In this document: piece by piece, positions 51,900 through 63,300 of the stretch
Layout: every line of letters begins with the position of its first letter
Numbering within the stretch: position 1 is the first letter of the stretch
Assembly (NCBI GenBank): GCA_024500155.1
Contig: CM044869.1
Span: 29,944,501 to 30,008,500 of the forward strand
From: Chenopodium formosanum
Taxonomy: Eukaryota > Streptophyta > Magnoliopsida > Caryophyllales > Amaranthaceae
Direction: 5' to 3'
DNA length: 64,000 nucleotides
Notes under the pieces: model-generated
Told to the model about the DNA's origin: nothing
What the model saw: only the letters and a program-made list of their open reading frames with translations
The model's database searches: none
Position numbers and translations under genes: made by a program

Positions 51900-52640
51900 A
51901 AGCTATTTGAATTAAATGAATGTCAAACACATTCAAACAATGCTTTTTAAAGCAAATGATAGTCAAATGCATTCAACAAAGCTATTTGAATCAAATGAAA
52001 GTTAAAGACATTCAAATAATGCTTTTTGAAGCAAATGAATGTCAAATGCATTCCAAAAAGCTATTTGAAAAAAATGAATGTCAAACACAATCAAACAAAG
52101 GTTTTTGAATTAAATGAAAGTCAAAGGCATTCAATAAAGCTATTTGAATCAAATGAAAGTCAAATACATTCAAACAAAGCTTTTTGAATCAAATGAAAGT
52201 CAAATGCATTCTACAAAGCTATTTGAATCAAATGAAAATCATACACATTCAAACAAAGCTTTTTGAAGCAAATGAAAGTCAAATCCATTCAACAAAGCTA
52301 TTTGAATCAAATGAATGTCAAACACATTCAAACAAAGCTTTTTAAAGCAAATGAAAGTTAAATGCATTCAACAAATCGATTTGAATCAATGAAAATCAAA
52401 CACATTCAAACAAAACGTTTTGAATAAAATGAATTCAAACACATTCAAACAAAGGTTTCTAAATCAGATAAAAGTCAAACACATTCAAACGAAGCATTTT
52501 AAAACAAATGAAAGTCAATTGCTTTCAACAAACTTATATGAATCAAATGAAAGTGAAACACATTCAAACAAAGATTTTTGAAGCAAATGAAAGTCAAATG
52601 CATTCAACAAACCCATTTGAATCAAATGAAAGTCAAAAAA
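51900..52640 (+). repeat. HOR3-like fragment outside the HOR3 array
   Basis: AACAATGCTTTTTAAAGC, GTTAAAGACATTCAAATAAT, GAAAATCATACACATTC, CAAATCCATTC, a TTTCTAAATC cassette and CAAACCCATTTG follow in the order seen at 34122-34975. The offset is 17798 bp at the left end and 17646 bp at the right end. One of the two cassette copies of the HOR3 unit is missing, and a HOR1-type patch sits in the middle. Confidence 0.88.
52337..52425 (+). repeat. HOR1-type patch inside the HOR3-like fragment
   Basis: CTTTTTAAAGCAAATG, AAATCGATTTGAATCAATG and AAAACGTTTTGAAT here match the ATCGAT-containing segment of each HOR1 unit (for example about 10508-10596), with essentially one base changed (AAACG for AAGCG). 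In HOR3 units the same place reads GAAACAAATG, AAAGTTATATG and AATAAAATG. I saw this ATCGAT monomer nowhere else outside 7960-18366. Confidence 0.88.
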
Positions 52641-52660
52641 ATTCAAACAAATTCAAACAA
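52641..52660 (+). repeat. 10 bp exact tandem duplication
   Basis: ATTCAAACAA is repeated twice directly, one A-run step. The same duplication is at 55252-55271, inside a paired segment, so it predates that duplication. Confidence 0.9.
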
Positions 52661-52939
52661 AGCTTTTTGACTCTAATTAAAATCAATTGCATTCAATAAA
52701 GCTATTTAAATCAATTGAAAGTCAAACACATTCAAACAAAGCTTTTTGAAGCAAATGAAAGTTAAATGCATCCAACAAAGCGATTTGAATCAAATGAAAG
52801 TCAAACACATTAAAACAAATCTTTTGAATCAAATGAAAGTCTAATGCATTCAACAAAGCTATTTGATTCAAATGAATTCAAACACATTCAAACAAAGGTT
52901 TTTAAATCAACTGAAAGTCAAACACATTCAAACAAAGCT

Positions 52940-53590
52940 TTTTGAAGCAAATGGAAGTTAAATGCATTCAACAAAGCTATTTGAATCAGTTGAATGTCAA
53001 ACAAATTCAAACAAAGCTTTTTGATTCAAATGAAAGTCAAATGCATTCAACAAAGCTATTTGAATCAAATTAAAGTCAAACACATTCATACAAAACTTTT
53101 TGAAGGAAATGGTTGTCAAATGCATTCAACAAAGCCATTTGAATCAAATGAATGTCAAACAAATTCAAACAAAGCTTTTTGAATCAAATGAAAGTCAAAT
53201 GCATTCAACGAAGCTATTTGAATCAAACGAAAGTCAAACACATGCAAACAAAGCTTTTTGACGCAAATGAAAGTTAAATGTATCCAACAAAGCAATTTGA
53301 ATCAAATGAAAGTCAAACACATTCAAACAAAGCTTTTGAATTAAATGAAAGTATAATGCATTCAACAAAGCTATTTGATTCAAATGAATCCAAACACATT
53401 TAAACAAAGGTTTTTAAACCAACTATAAGTCAAACACATTTAAACAAAGCTTTTCGAAGAAAATGAAAGTCAAATGCATTTAACTAAGCTATTTGAACCA
53501 GATGAAAGTCAAACACATTCTAACAAAGCTTTTTGAAGCAAATGAAAGTCAAATGCATTCAACAAAGCCATTTGAATCAAATGAAAGTTA
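52940..53590 (+). repeat. Left copy of a 3756 bp offset duplication
   Basis: GAATCAGTTGAATG, GGAAATGGTTGTC, CACATGCAAAC with TTTTTGACGC, GTATAATGC and AAACCAACTATAAG match 56696-57346. Three separate anchors give the same 3756 bp offset, so there is no length change across about 650 bp. Confidence 0.9.
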
Positions 53591-53729
53591 AACACATTCA
53601 AATAAAGCTTTTTGAAGCAAATGAAAGTCAAATGCATTAAAAAAAGCTATTTGATTTAAATGAATTCAAACAGATTCATACAAAGGTTTTTAAATCAACT
53701 AAAAGTTAAATACATTCAAACAAAGCTTT

Positions 53730-55825
53730 TTGACTCTAATGAATGTCAAATGCATCCAACAAAGCTATTTGAATCAAATGAAAGTCAAACACATTCAAAC
53801 AAAGCTTTTTGAATCAAATGTAAGTCAAATGCTTTCAAGAAAGCTAATTGAATCAAATGAATTCAAACTCATTCAACCAAAGGTTTTTAAATCAACTGAA
53901 AGTCAAACACATTCAAACTAAACTTTTTGAATCAAATGAAAGTCAAAGATATTGAAACAAAGCTTCTTGTCTCTAATGAAAGTCAAATGCATTCAACAAA
54001 GCTATTTGAATCAAATGAAAGTCAAACACATTCAAACAAAGCTTTTTAATCAAATAAAAGTCAAATGAATTCAACAAAGCTATTTGAATAAAATGAATTC
54101 AAAAACATTCAAACAAAGGTTTTTAAATCAACTGAAAGTCAAACACATTCAAACAAAGCTTTTTGAAGCAAATGAAAGTCAAATGCATTCAACAAAGCTA
54201 TTTGAATCAAATGAAAGTCAAACATATTCATACAAAACTTTTTGAAGGAAATGGTACTCAAATCCATTCAACAAAGCCATTTGAATCAAATGAAAGTCAA
54301 ACACATTCATACAAAACTTTTTGAAGGAAATGGTAGTCAAATGCATTCAACAAAGCTATTTGAATCAAATGAATGTTAAACAAATTCAAACAAAGCTTTT
54401 TGAGTCAAATGAAAGTCAAATGCATTCAACAAAGCTATTTAAATCAAATGAAACTCAAACACATTCAAACAATGCTTTTTGAAGCAAATGAAAGTCAAAT
54501 GCATTCAACAAAGCTATTTGAATCAAATGAATTTCAAACACATTCAAACAAAGCTTTTTGAATCAAACGAAAATCAAATAAATTCAACTAAGCAATTTCA
54601 CTCAAATGAAAGTCAAACACATTCAAACAAAGCTTTTTGAATCAAATGAAAATCAAATGCATTCAACAAAGCTATTTGAATGAAATGAAAGTCAAACACA
54701 TTCAAACAAAGCTTTTTAACTTTAATGAAAGTCAAATGCATTCAACAAAGGTATTTGAATCAAAATAAAGTGAAACACATTCAAACAAAGCTCTTTGAAG
54801 CAAATGAAAGTTAAATGCATCCAACAAAGCTATTTGAATCAAATGAAAGTCAAACACATTCAAACAAATCTTTTTAATAAAATGAAAGTCAAATGCATTC
54901 AACAAAGCTATTTGAATCAAATGATTTCAAACACATTCAAACAAAGGTTTTTAAACAAAATGAAAGTCAAACACATTCAAACAAAGCATTTTGAAGCAAA
55001 TGAAAATCAAACACATTGAAACAAAGATTTTTGAAGCAAATGAAAGTTAAAAGCATTCAACAAAGCTATTTGAATCAAATGAATGTCAAAGACATTCAAA
55101 CAATGCTTTTTAGAGCAAATGATAGTCAAATGCATTCAACAAAGCTATTTTAATCAAATATATGTCAAACACATTAAAACAAAGCTTTTTGAATCAAATG
55201 AAAGTCAAATGCATTCAACAAAACCATTTGAATCAAATGAAAGTCAAAAAAATTCAAACAAATTCAAACAAAGCTTTTTGAAGCAAATGAAAGTTAAATG
55301 CATTCACTAAATCTATTTGAATCAAATGAAACTCAAACACATTCAAACAAAGCTTTTAGGAAATGAAAGTCAAATGCAGTCAATAAAGCAATTTGAATCT
55401 AATGAATTCAAACTCATTCAAACAAAGGTTTTTAAATCTACTAAAAGTCAAACACATTCAAACAAAGCTTTTTGACTCTAATTAAAGTCAATTGCATTCA
55501 ATAAAGCTATTTAAATCAGTTGAAAGTCAAACACATTCAAACAAAGCTTTTTGAAGCAAATGAAAGTTAAATGCATCCAACAAAGCGATTTGAATCAAAT
55601 GAAAGTCAAACACATTAAAACAAATCTTTTGAATCAAATGAAAGACTAATGCATTCAACAAAGCTATTTGATTCAAATGAATTCAAACACATTCAAACAA
55701 AGGTTTTTAAATCAACTGAAAGTCAAACACATTCAAACAAAGCTTTTTGAAGCAAATGAAAGTCAAATGAATTCAGCAAAGCTATTTGGATCAAATGAAA
55801 GTCAAACACATTCAAACAAAGCTTT
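53730..55825 (+). repeat. Right copy of the segmental duplication with 45972-48400
   Basis: Offsets between the copies are 7758 bp at the left end, 7482 bp at the GGTACTC and GGTAGTC monomers, and 7418-7425 bp from the TTTTTAGAGC monomer rightward. The right copy is therefore shorter through several internal losses. The 24 bp duplication at 47437 is not present in this copy. Confidence 0.87.
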
Positions 55826-56329
55826 TTGAAGCAAATGGAAGTTAAATGCATTCAACAAAGCTATTTGAATCAAATGAATGTCAAACACATTCAAACAATG
55901 CTTTCTAAAGCACATGAGAGTCAAATGCATTCAACAAAGCTATATGAATCAAATGAAAGTCAAACACATTCAAACTAAGGTTTTTGAAGCAAATGAAAGT
56001 CAAATGCATTCAACAAAGCTATTTGAATCAAATGAATGTCAAAGAAATTCAAACCAAGTTTTTTGAATCAAATGAAAGTTAAATACATTCAACAAAGCTA
56101 TTTGAATCAAATGAAAGTCAAACATATTCAAACCAAGCTTTTGAATCAAACGAAAGTCTAATGCATTCAAAAAAGCTGTTTGATTCAAATGAATTCAAAC
56201 ATATTCATACAAAGGTTTTTAAATCTTCTAAAAGTCAAACACATTCAAACAAATATTTTTGAAACAAATGAAAATCAAATAAATTCAACAAAGCTATTTG
56301 AATCAAATGAAAGTCAAAGTCAAACACAT

Positions 56330-57346
56330 TCAAACAAAGCTTTTTGAAGCAAATGAAAGTTAAATGAATCCAACAAAGCGATTTGAATCAAATGAAAGTC
56401 AAACACATTCAAACGAAGCTTTTGAATCAAATGAAAGTATAATGCATTCAACAAAGCTATTTGATTCAAATGAATTCAAACGCACTTAAACAAAGGTTTT
56501 TAAACCAACTATAAGTCAAACACATTTAAACAAAGCTTTTCGAAGTAAATGAAAGTCAAATGCATTAAACAAAGCTATTTGAACCAAATGAAAGTCAAAC
56601 ACATTCAAACAAAGCTTTTTGAAGCAAATGAAAGTCAAATGCATTCAACAAAGCTATTTGAATCAAATGAAAGAAAAACACATTCTAACAAAGCTTTTTG
56701 AAGCAAATGAAAGTTAAATGCATTCAACAAAGCTATTTGAATCAGTTGAATGTCAAACAAATTCAAACAAAGCTTTTTGATTCAAATGAAAGTGAAATGC
56801 ATTCAACAAAGCTATTTGAATCAAATTAAAGTCAAACACATTCATACAAAACTTTTTGAAGGAAATGGTTGTCAAATGCATTCAACAAAGCCGTTTGAAT
56901 CAAATGAATGTCAAACAAATTCAAACAAAGCTTTTTGAATCAAATGAAAGTCAAATGCATTCAACGAATCTATTTGAATCAAACGAAAGTCAAACACATG
57001 CAAACAAAGCTTTTTGACGCAAATGAAAATTAAATGAATCCAACAAAGCAATTTGAATCAAATGAAAGTCAAACACATTCAAACAAAGCTTTTGAATCAA
57101 ATGAAAGTATAATGCATTCAACAAAGCTATTTGATTCAAATGAATCCAAACACATTTAAACAAAGGTTTTTAAACCAACTATAAGTCAAACACATTTAAA
57201 CAAAGCTTTTCGAAGAAAATGAAAGTCAAATGCATTTAACTAAGCTATTTGAACCAAATGAAAGTCAAACACATTCAAACAAAGCTTTTTGAAGCAAATG
57301 AAAGTCAAATGCATTCAACAAAGCCATTTGAATCAAATGAAAGTCA
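56330..57346 (+). repeat. 670 bp tandem duplication and right copy of the 3756 bp duplication
   Basis: AAACCAACTATAAG occurs at 56503 and 57173 (670 bp apart), with GTATAATGC before it and TTTTCGAAG after it both times. The second of these is also the 3756 bp partner of 53417. Three related copies of this segment thus exist. Confidence 0.87.
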
Positions 57347-60300
57347 AACACATTCTAACAAAGCTTTTTGAAGTAAATGAAAGTCAAATGCATTCAACAA
57401 AGCTATTTGAATCAAATGAATGTCAAACAAATTCAAACAAAACTTTTTGAATCAAATGAAAGTAAAATGCATTCAACAAAGCTATTTGAATCAAATGAAA
57501 GCCAAACACATTCATACAAAACTTTTTGAAGGAAATGGTAGTCAAATGCATTCTACAAAGCTATTTGAATCAAATGAATGTCAAACAAATTCAAACAAAG
57601 CTTTTTGAATCAAATGAAAGTCAAATGCATTCAACAAAGCTATTTGAATCAAATGAAAGTCAAACACATTCAAACAAATCTTTTTGACTCTAATGAAAGT
57701 CAAATGCATTCAACGAAGCTATTTGAATCAAATGAAAGTCAAACACATGCAAACAAAGCTTTTTGACGCAAATGAAAGTTAAATGAATCCAATAAAGCGA
57801 TTTTAATCAAATGAAAGTCAAACACATTCAAACAAAGCTTTTGAATCAAACGAAAGTCTAATGCATTCAACAAAGCTATTTGATTCAAATGAATTCAAAC
57901 ACATTCAAACAGAGGTTTTAAATCTACTAAAAGTCAAACACATTCAAACAAAGCTTTTTGACTCTAATGAAAGTCAAATGCATTTAACGAAGCTATTTGA
58001 ATCAAATGAAAGTCAAACACATTCAAACAAAGCTTTTTGAAGCAAATGAAAGTTAAATGAATCCAACAAAGCAATTTGAATCAAATGGAAGTCAAACACA
58101 TTCAAACAAAGCTTTTGAATCAAATGAAAGTCAAATGCATTCAACAAAGCTATTTGAATTAGTTGAAAGTCAAACACATTCAAACAAAGCTTTTTGAAGC
58201 AAATGAAAGTCAAATGCATTCAACAAAGCTTTTTGAATCAAATAAAAGTCAAACACATTCAAAAAAAGATTTTTAATGCAAATGAAAGTCAAATGCATTT
58301 AAAAAAGCTATTTGATTCAAATGAATTCAAACAAAGCTTTTGAATCAAAAGAAAGTCAAACACATTTAAACAAAGCTTTTGAATCAAATGAAAGTCAAAT
58401 GCATTCAACAAAGCTATTTGATTCAAATGAATTCAAACACATTCAAACAAAGGTTTTTAAATCAACTGAAAGTCAAACACATTCAAACAAAGCTTTTTGA
58501 AGCAAATGAAAGTCAAATGAATCCAACAAACCGATTTAAATCAAATGAAAGTCAAACACATTCAAAAAAAGATTTTTAAAGCAAATGGAAGTCAAATGCA
58601 TTCAACAAAGCTATTTGAATCAAATGAAAGTCAAACACATTCAAACAAAGATTTTTAAAGCAAATGAAAGTCAAATGCATTCAACAAAGCTATTTGAATC
58701 AAATGAATGTCAAACAAATTAAAATAAAGCCTTTTGAAGCAAATGAAAGTCAAATGCTTTCAAAAAAGCTATTTGATTCAAATGAATTCAAGCACATTCA
58801 AACAAAGGTTTTTAAATCTACCAAAACTCAAACACATTCAAACAAATCTTTATGAAACAAATGAAAATCAAATAAATTCAACTAAGCTATTTGACTCAAA
58901 TGAAAGTCAAACACATTCAAACAAAGCTTTTTGACTCTAATGAAAGTCAAATGCATTGAACAAAGCTATTTGAATCAAATGAAAGTCAAACACATTCAAA
59001 CAAAGCTTTTTGAAGCAAATGAAATTTAAATGAATCCAACAAAGCGATTTGAATCTAATGAAAGTCAAACACATTCAAACAAAGCTTTTGAATCAAATGA
59101 AAGTCTAATACATTCAACAAAGCTATTTAATTCAAATGAATTCAAACACATTCAAACAAAGGTTTTTAAATCAACTGAAAGTCAAACACATTCAAACAAA
59201 GCTATTTGAAGCAAATGAAAGTCAAATGTATTCAACAAAGCTATTTGAATTAAATGAAAGTCAAAGATATTCAAAGAAAGCTTTTTGACTCTAATGAAAG
59301 TCATATGCATTCAACAGAGCTATTTGAATCATAAGAAAGTGAAACACATTCAAACAAAGCTTTTTAAAGCAAATGAAAGTTAAATGCATCCAACAAAGCT
59401 ATTTGAATCAAAAAGAAAGTCAAACGCATTTAAACAAAGCTTTTTAATAAAATGAAAGTCAAATGCATTTAACAAATCTATTTGAATCAAATGAATTCAA
59501 ACACATTCAAACAAATATTTTTAAACCAAATGAAATTCAAACAAAGATTTTTAAACCAAATGAAATTCAAACACAATCAAATAAAGCTTTTTTAAGCAAA
59601 TGAAAGTCAAATGCATTCAACAAATCTATTTGAATCAAATGAAACTCAAAGATATTCAAAGAAAGCTTCTTGACTCTAATGAAAGTCATATGCATTCAAC
59701 AGAGCTATTTGAATCAAAAGAAAGTGAAGCACATTCAAACAAAGCTTTTTGAAGCAAATGAAAGTTAAATGCATCCAACAAAGCTATTTGAATCAAATGA
59801 AAGTCAAACGCATTCAAACAAAGCTTTTTAATAAAATGAAAGTCAAATGCATTCAACAAAGCTATTTGAATTAAATGAATTCAAACACATTCAAACAAAG
59901 GTTTTTAAACCAAATGAAAGTCAATCACATTCAAACTAAGTTTTTTTGAAGGAAATAAAAGTTAAATGCATTCAACACAGCTATTTGAATCAAATGAAAC
60001 TCAAACACATTCAAATAAAGCTTTTTGAAGCAAATGAAAGTCAAATGCATTCAAAAAAAGCTGTTTGATTCAAATAAAATCAAACACATTCAAACAAAGG
60101 TTTTTAAATCTACTAAAAGTCAAACACATTCAAACAAAGCTTTTTGAAACAAATAAAAATCAAATAAATTCAACTAAGCTATTTGACTCAAATGAAAGTC
60201 AAACAAATTCAAACAAAGCTTTTTGACTCTAATGAAAGTCAAATGCATTCAACAAAGCTATTTGAATCAAATGAAAGTCAAACACATTCAAAGAAAGCTT

Positions 60301-63300
60301 TTTGAAGCAAATGAAAGTTAAAAAAATCCAACAAAGCGATTTGAATCAAATGAAAGTCAAACACATTCAAACAAAGCTTTTGAATCAAATGAAAGTCTAA
60401 TGCATTCAACAAAGCTATTTGATTCAAATGAATTCAAACAAATTCATGTAAAGGTTTTTAAATCAACTAAAAGTCAAACACATTCAAACAAAGCTTTTTG
60501 AAGCAAATGAATGTCAAATGCATTCAACAAAGCTATTTGAATGAAATGAAAGTCAAACACATTCAAACAAAACTTTTTGAAGCAAATGAAAGTCAAATGC
60601 ATTCAACAAAGCTATTTGAATCAAATGAATTCAAACACATTCAAACAAAGGTTTTTAAACCAAATGGAAGTCAAACACATTCAAACAAAGCATTTTGAAG
60701 CAAATGAAAGTCAAACACATTCAAACAAAGCTTTTTGACTCTAATGAAAGTCAAATGCATTCAACAAAGGTATTTGAATCAAATGAAAATCAAACACATT
60801 CTAACAAAGCTTTTTGAAGGAAATGAAAGTTAAATGCATTCAACAAAACTATTTGAATCAAATGAATGTCAAACACATATTCAAACAATGCTTTTTAAAG
60901 CAAATGATAGTCAAATGCATTCAACAAAGCTTTTTGAATCAAATGAAAGTCAAACACATTCAAACAAAGCTTTTTGAATCAAATGAATGTCAAATGCATT
61001 CAACAAAGCTATTTGAATCAAATGAATGTCAAACAAATTCAAACAAAGTTTTTTGAATCAAATGAAAGTCAAATGCATTCAACAAAGATATTTGAATCAA
61101 ATGAAAGTCAAACACATTCAAACAAAGCTTTTTAAAGCAAATGAAAGTTAAATGCACTCAACAAAGCTATTTGAATCAAATGAAACTCAAACACATTCAA
61201 ACAAAGCTTTTTGAAGCAAATAAAAGTCAAATACAATAAAAAAAGTTGTTTGATTCAAATGAATTCAATTAAAGTCAAACAAAGGTTTTTAAATCTACCA
61301 AAAGTCAAACACATTCAAACAAAGCTTTTTGAAACAAATGAAAATAAAATAAGTGCAACTAAGCTATTTGACTCAAATGAAAGTCAAACACATTCAAACA
61401 AAGCTTTTTGACCCTAATGAAAGTCAAATGCATTCAACGAAGCTATTTGATTCAAATAAATTCAAACACATTCAAACAAAGGTTTTTAAACAAAATGAAA
61501 GTCAAACACATTCAAATAAAGAATTTTGAAGCAAATGAAAGTCAAACACATTCAAACAAAGCTTTTTGACTCTAATGAAAGTCAAATGCATTCAACAAAG
61601 GTATTTGAATCAATTGAAAGTCAAACACATTCAAACAAATCTTTTTGAAGCAAATGAAAGTTTAATGCATTCAAAAAAGTTATTTGATTCAAATGAATTC
61701 AAACACACTCAAACAAAGGTTTTTAAATCTACTAAAAGTCAAACACATTCAAACAAAGTTTTTTGACTCTAATGAAAATCAAATGCATTCAAAAAAGCTA
61801 TTTGACTCAAATGAAAGTCAAACACATTCAAACAAAGGTTTTTGAATCAAATGAAAGTCAAATGATTTCAATAAAGCTATTTGAATTAAATGAATTCAAA
61901 CACATTCAAACAAAGGTTTTGAAATCATTTGAAAGTCAAACACATTCAAACAAAGCTTTTTGAATCAAATGAAAGTAAAATGCATTCAACAAAGCTATAT
62001 GAATGAAATGAAAGTCAAAGATATTCAAACAAAGCTTCTTGACTCTAATGAAAGTCATATGCATTCAACAGAGCTATTTGAATCAAAAGAAAGTGAAACA
62101 CATTCAAAAAAAGCTTTTTGAAGCAAATGAAAGTTGAATGCATTCAACAAAGCTATTTGAATCAAATGTAACTCAAACACATTCAAATAATGCTATTTAA
62201 ATCAAATAAAAGTCAAACGCGTTCAAACAAAGCTTTTTAATAAAATGAAAGTCAAATGCATTCAACAAAGATATTTGAATCAAATGAATTCAAACACATT
62301 CAAAAAAAGCATTTTGAAGCAAATGAAAGTCAAACACATTCAAACAAAGCTTTTTAAAGCAAATGGAAGTTAAATGCATTCAACAAAGCTATTTGAATCA
62401 AATGAATATCAAAAACATTCAAACAATGCTTTTTAAAGCAAATGATAGTCAAATGCATTCAACAAAGGTATTTGAATCAAATGAAAGTCAAACACATTCA
62501 AACAAAGCATTTTAAAGCAAATGAAAGTCAAACACATTCAAACAAAGCTTTTTGACTCTAATGAAATTCAATTGCATTCAACAAAGCTATTTGAATCAAA
62601 AGAAAGTCAAACACATTCAAACAAAGCTTTTTGAAGCAAGTGAAAGTCAAATGCATTCAACAAAGCTATTTGAACCAAATGAAAGTCAAACACATTCAAA
62701 CAAAGCTTTTTCAAGCAAATGAAAGTTAAATGAATCCAACAAAGCGAATTGAATCAAATGAAAGTCAACCAAATTCAAACAAAGCTTTTTGAAGCAGATG
62801 GAAGTTAAATGCATTCAACAAAGCTATTTGAATCAAATGAATGTCAAACACATTCAAACAATGCTTTTTAAAGAAAATGATAGTCAAATACATTCAACAA
62901 AGCTATTTGAATCAAGTGAAAATAAAACACATTCAAACGAAACATTTTGAAGCAAATGAAAGTCAAATACATTCAAACAAAGCTTTTTGACTCTAATGAA
63001 AGTCAAATGCATTCAACAAAGGTATTTGAATCAAATGAACTCAAACACATTCAAACAAAGCTTTTTGAAGCAAATGGAAGTTAAATGCATTCAACAAAGC
63101 TATTTGTATCAAATGAATTTAAACACATTCAAACAAAGATTTTTAAACCAAATGAAATTCAAACAAATTCAAACTAACCTTTTTGAAGCAAATGAAAGTT
63201 AAATGCATTCAACAAAGCTATTTGAATCAAATGAAACTCAAACACATTCAAACAAAACTTTTTGAAGCAAATGAAAGTCAAATGCATTCAAAAAAGCTGT

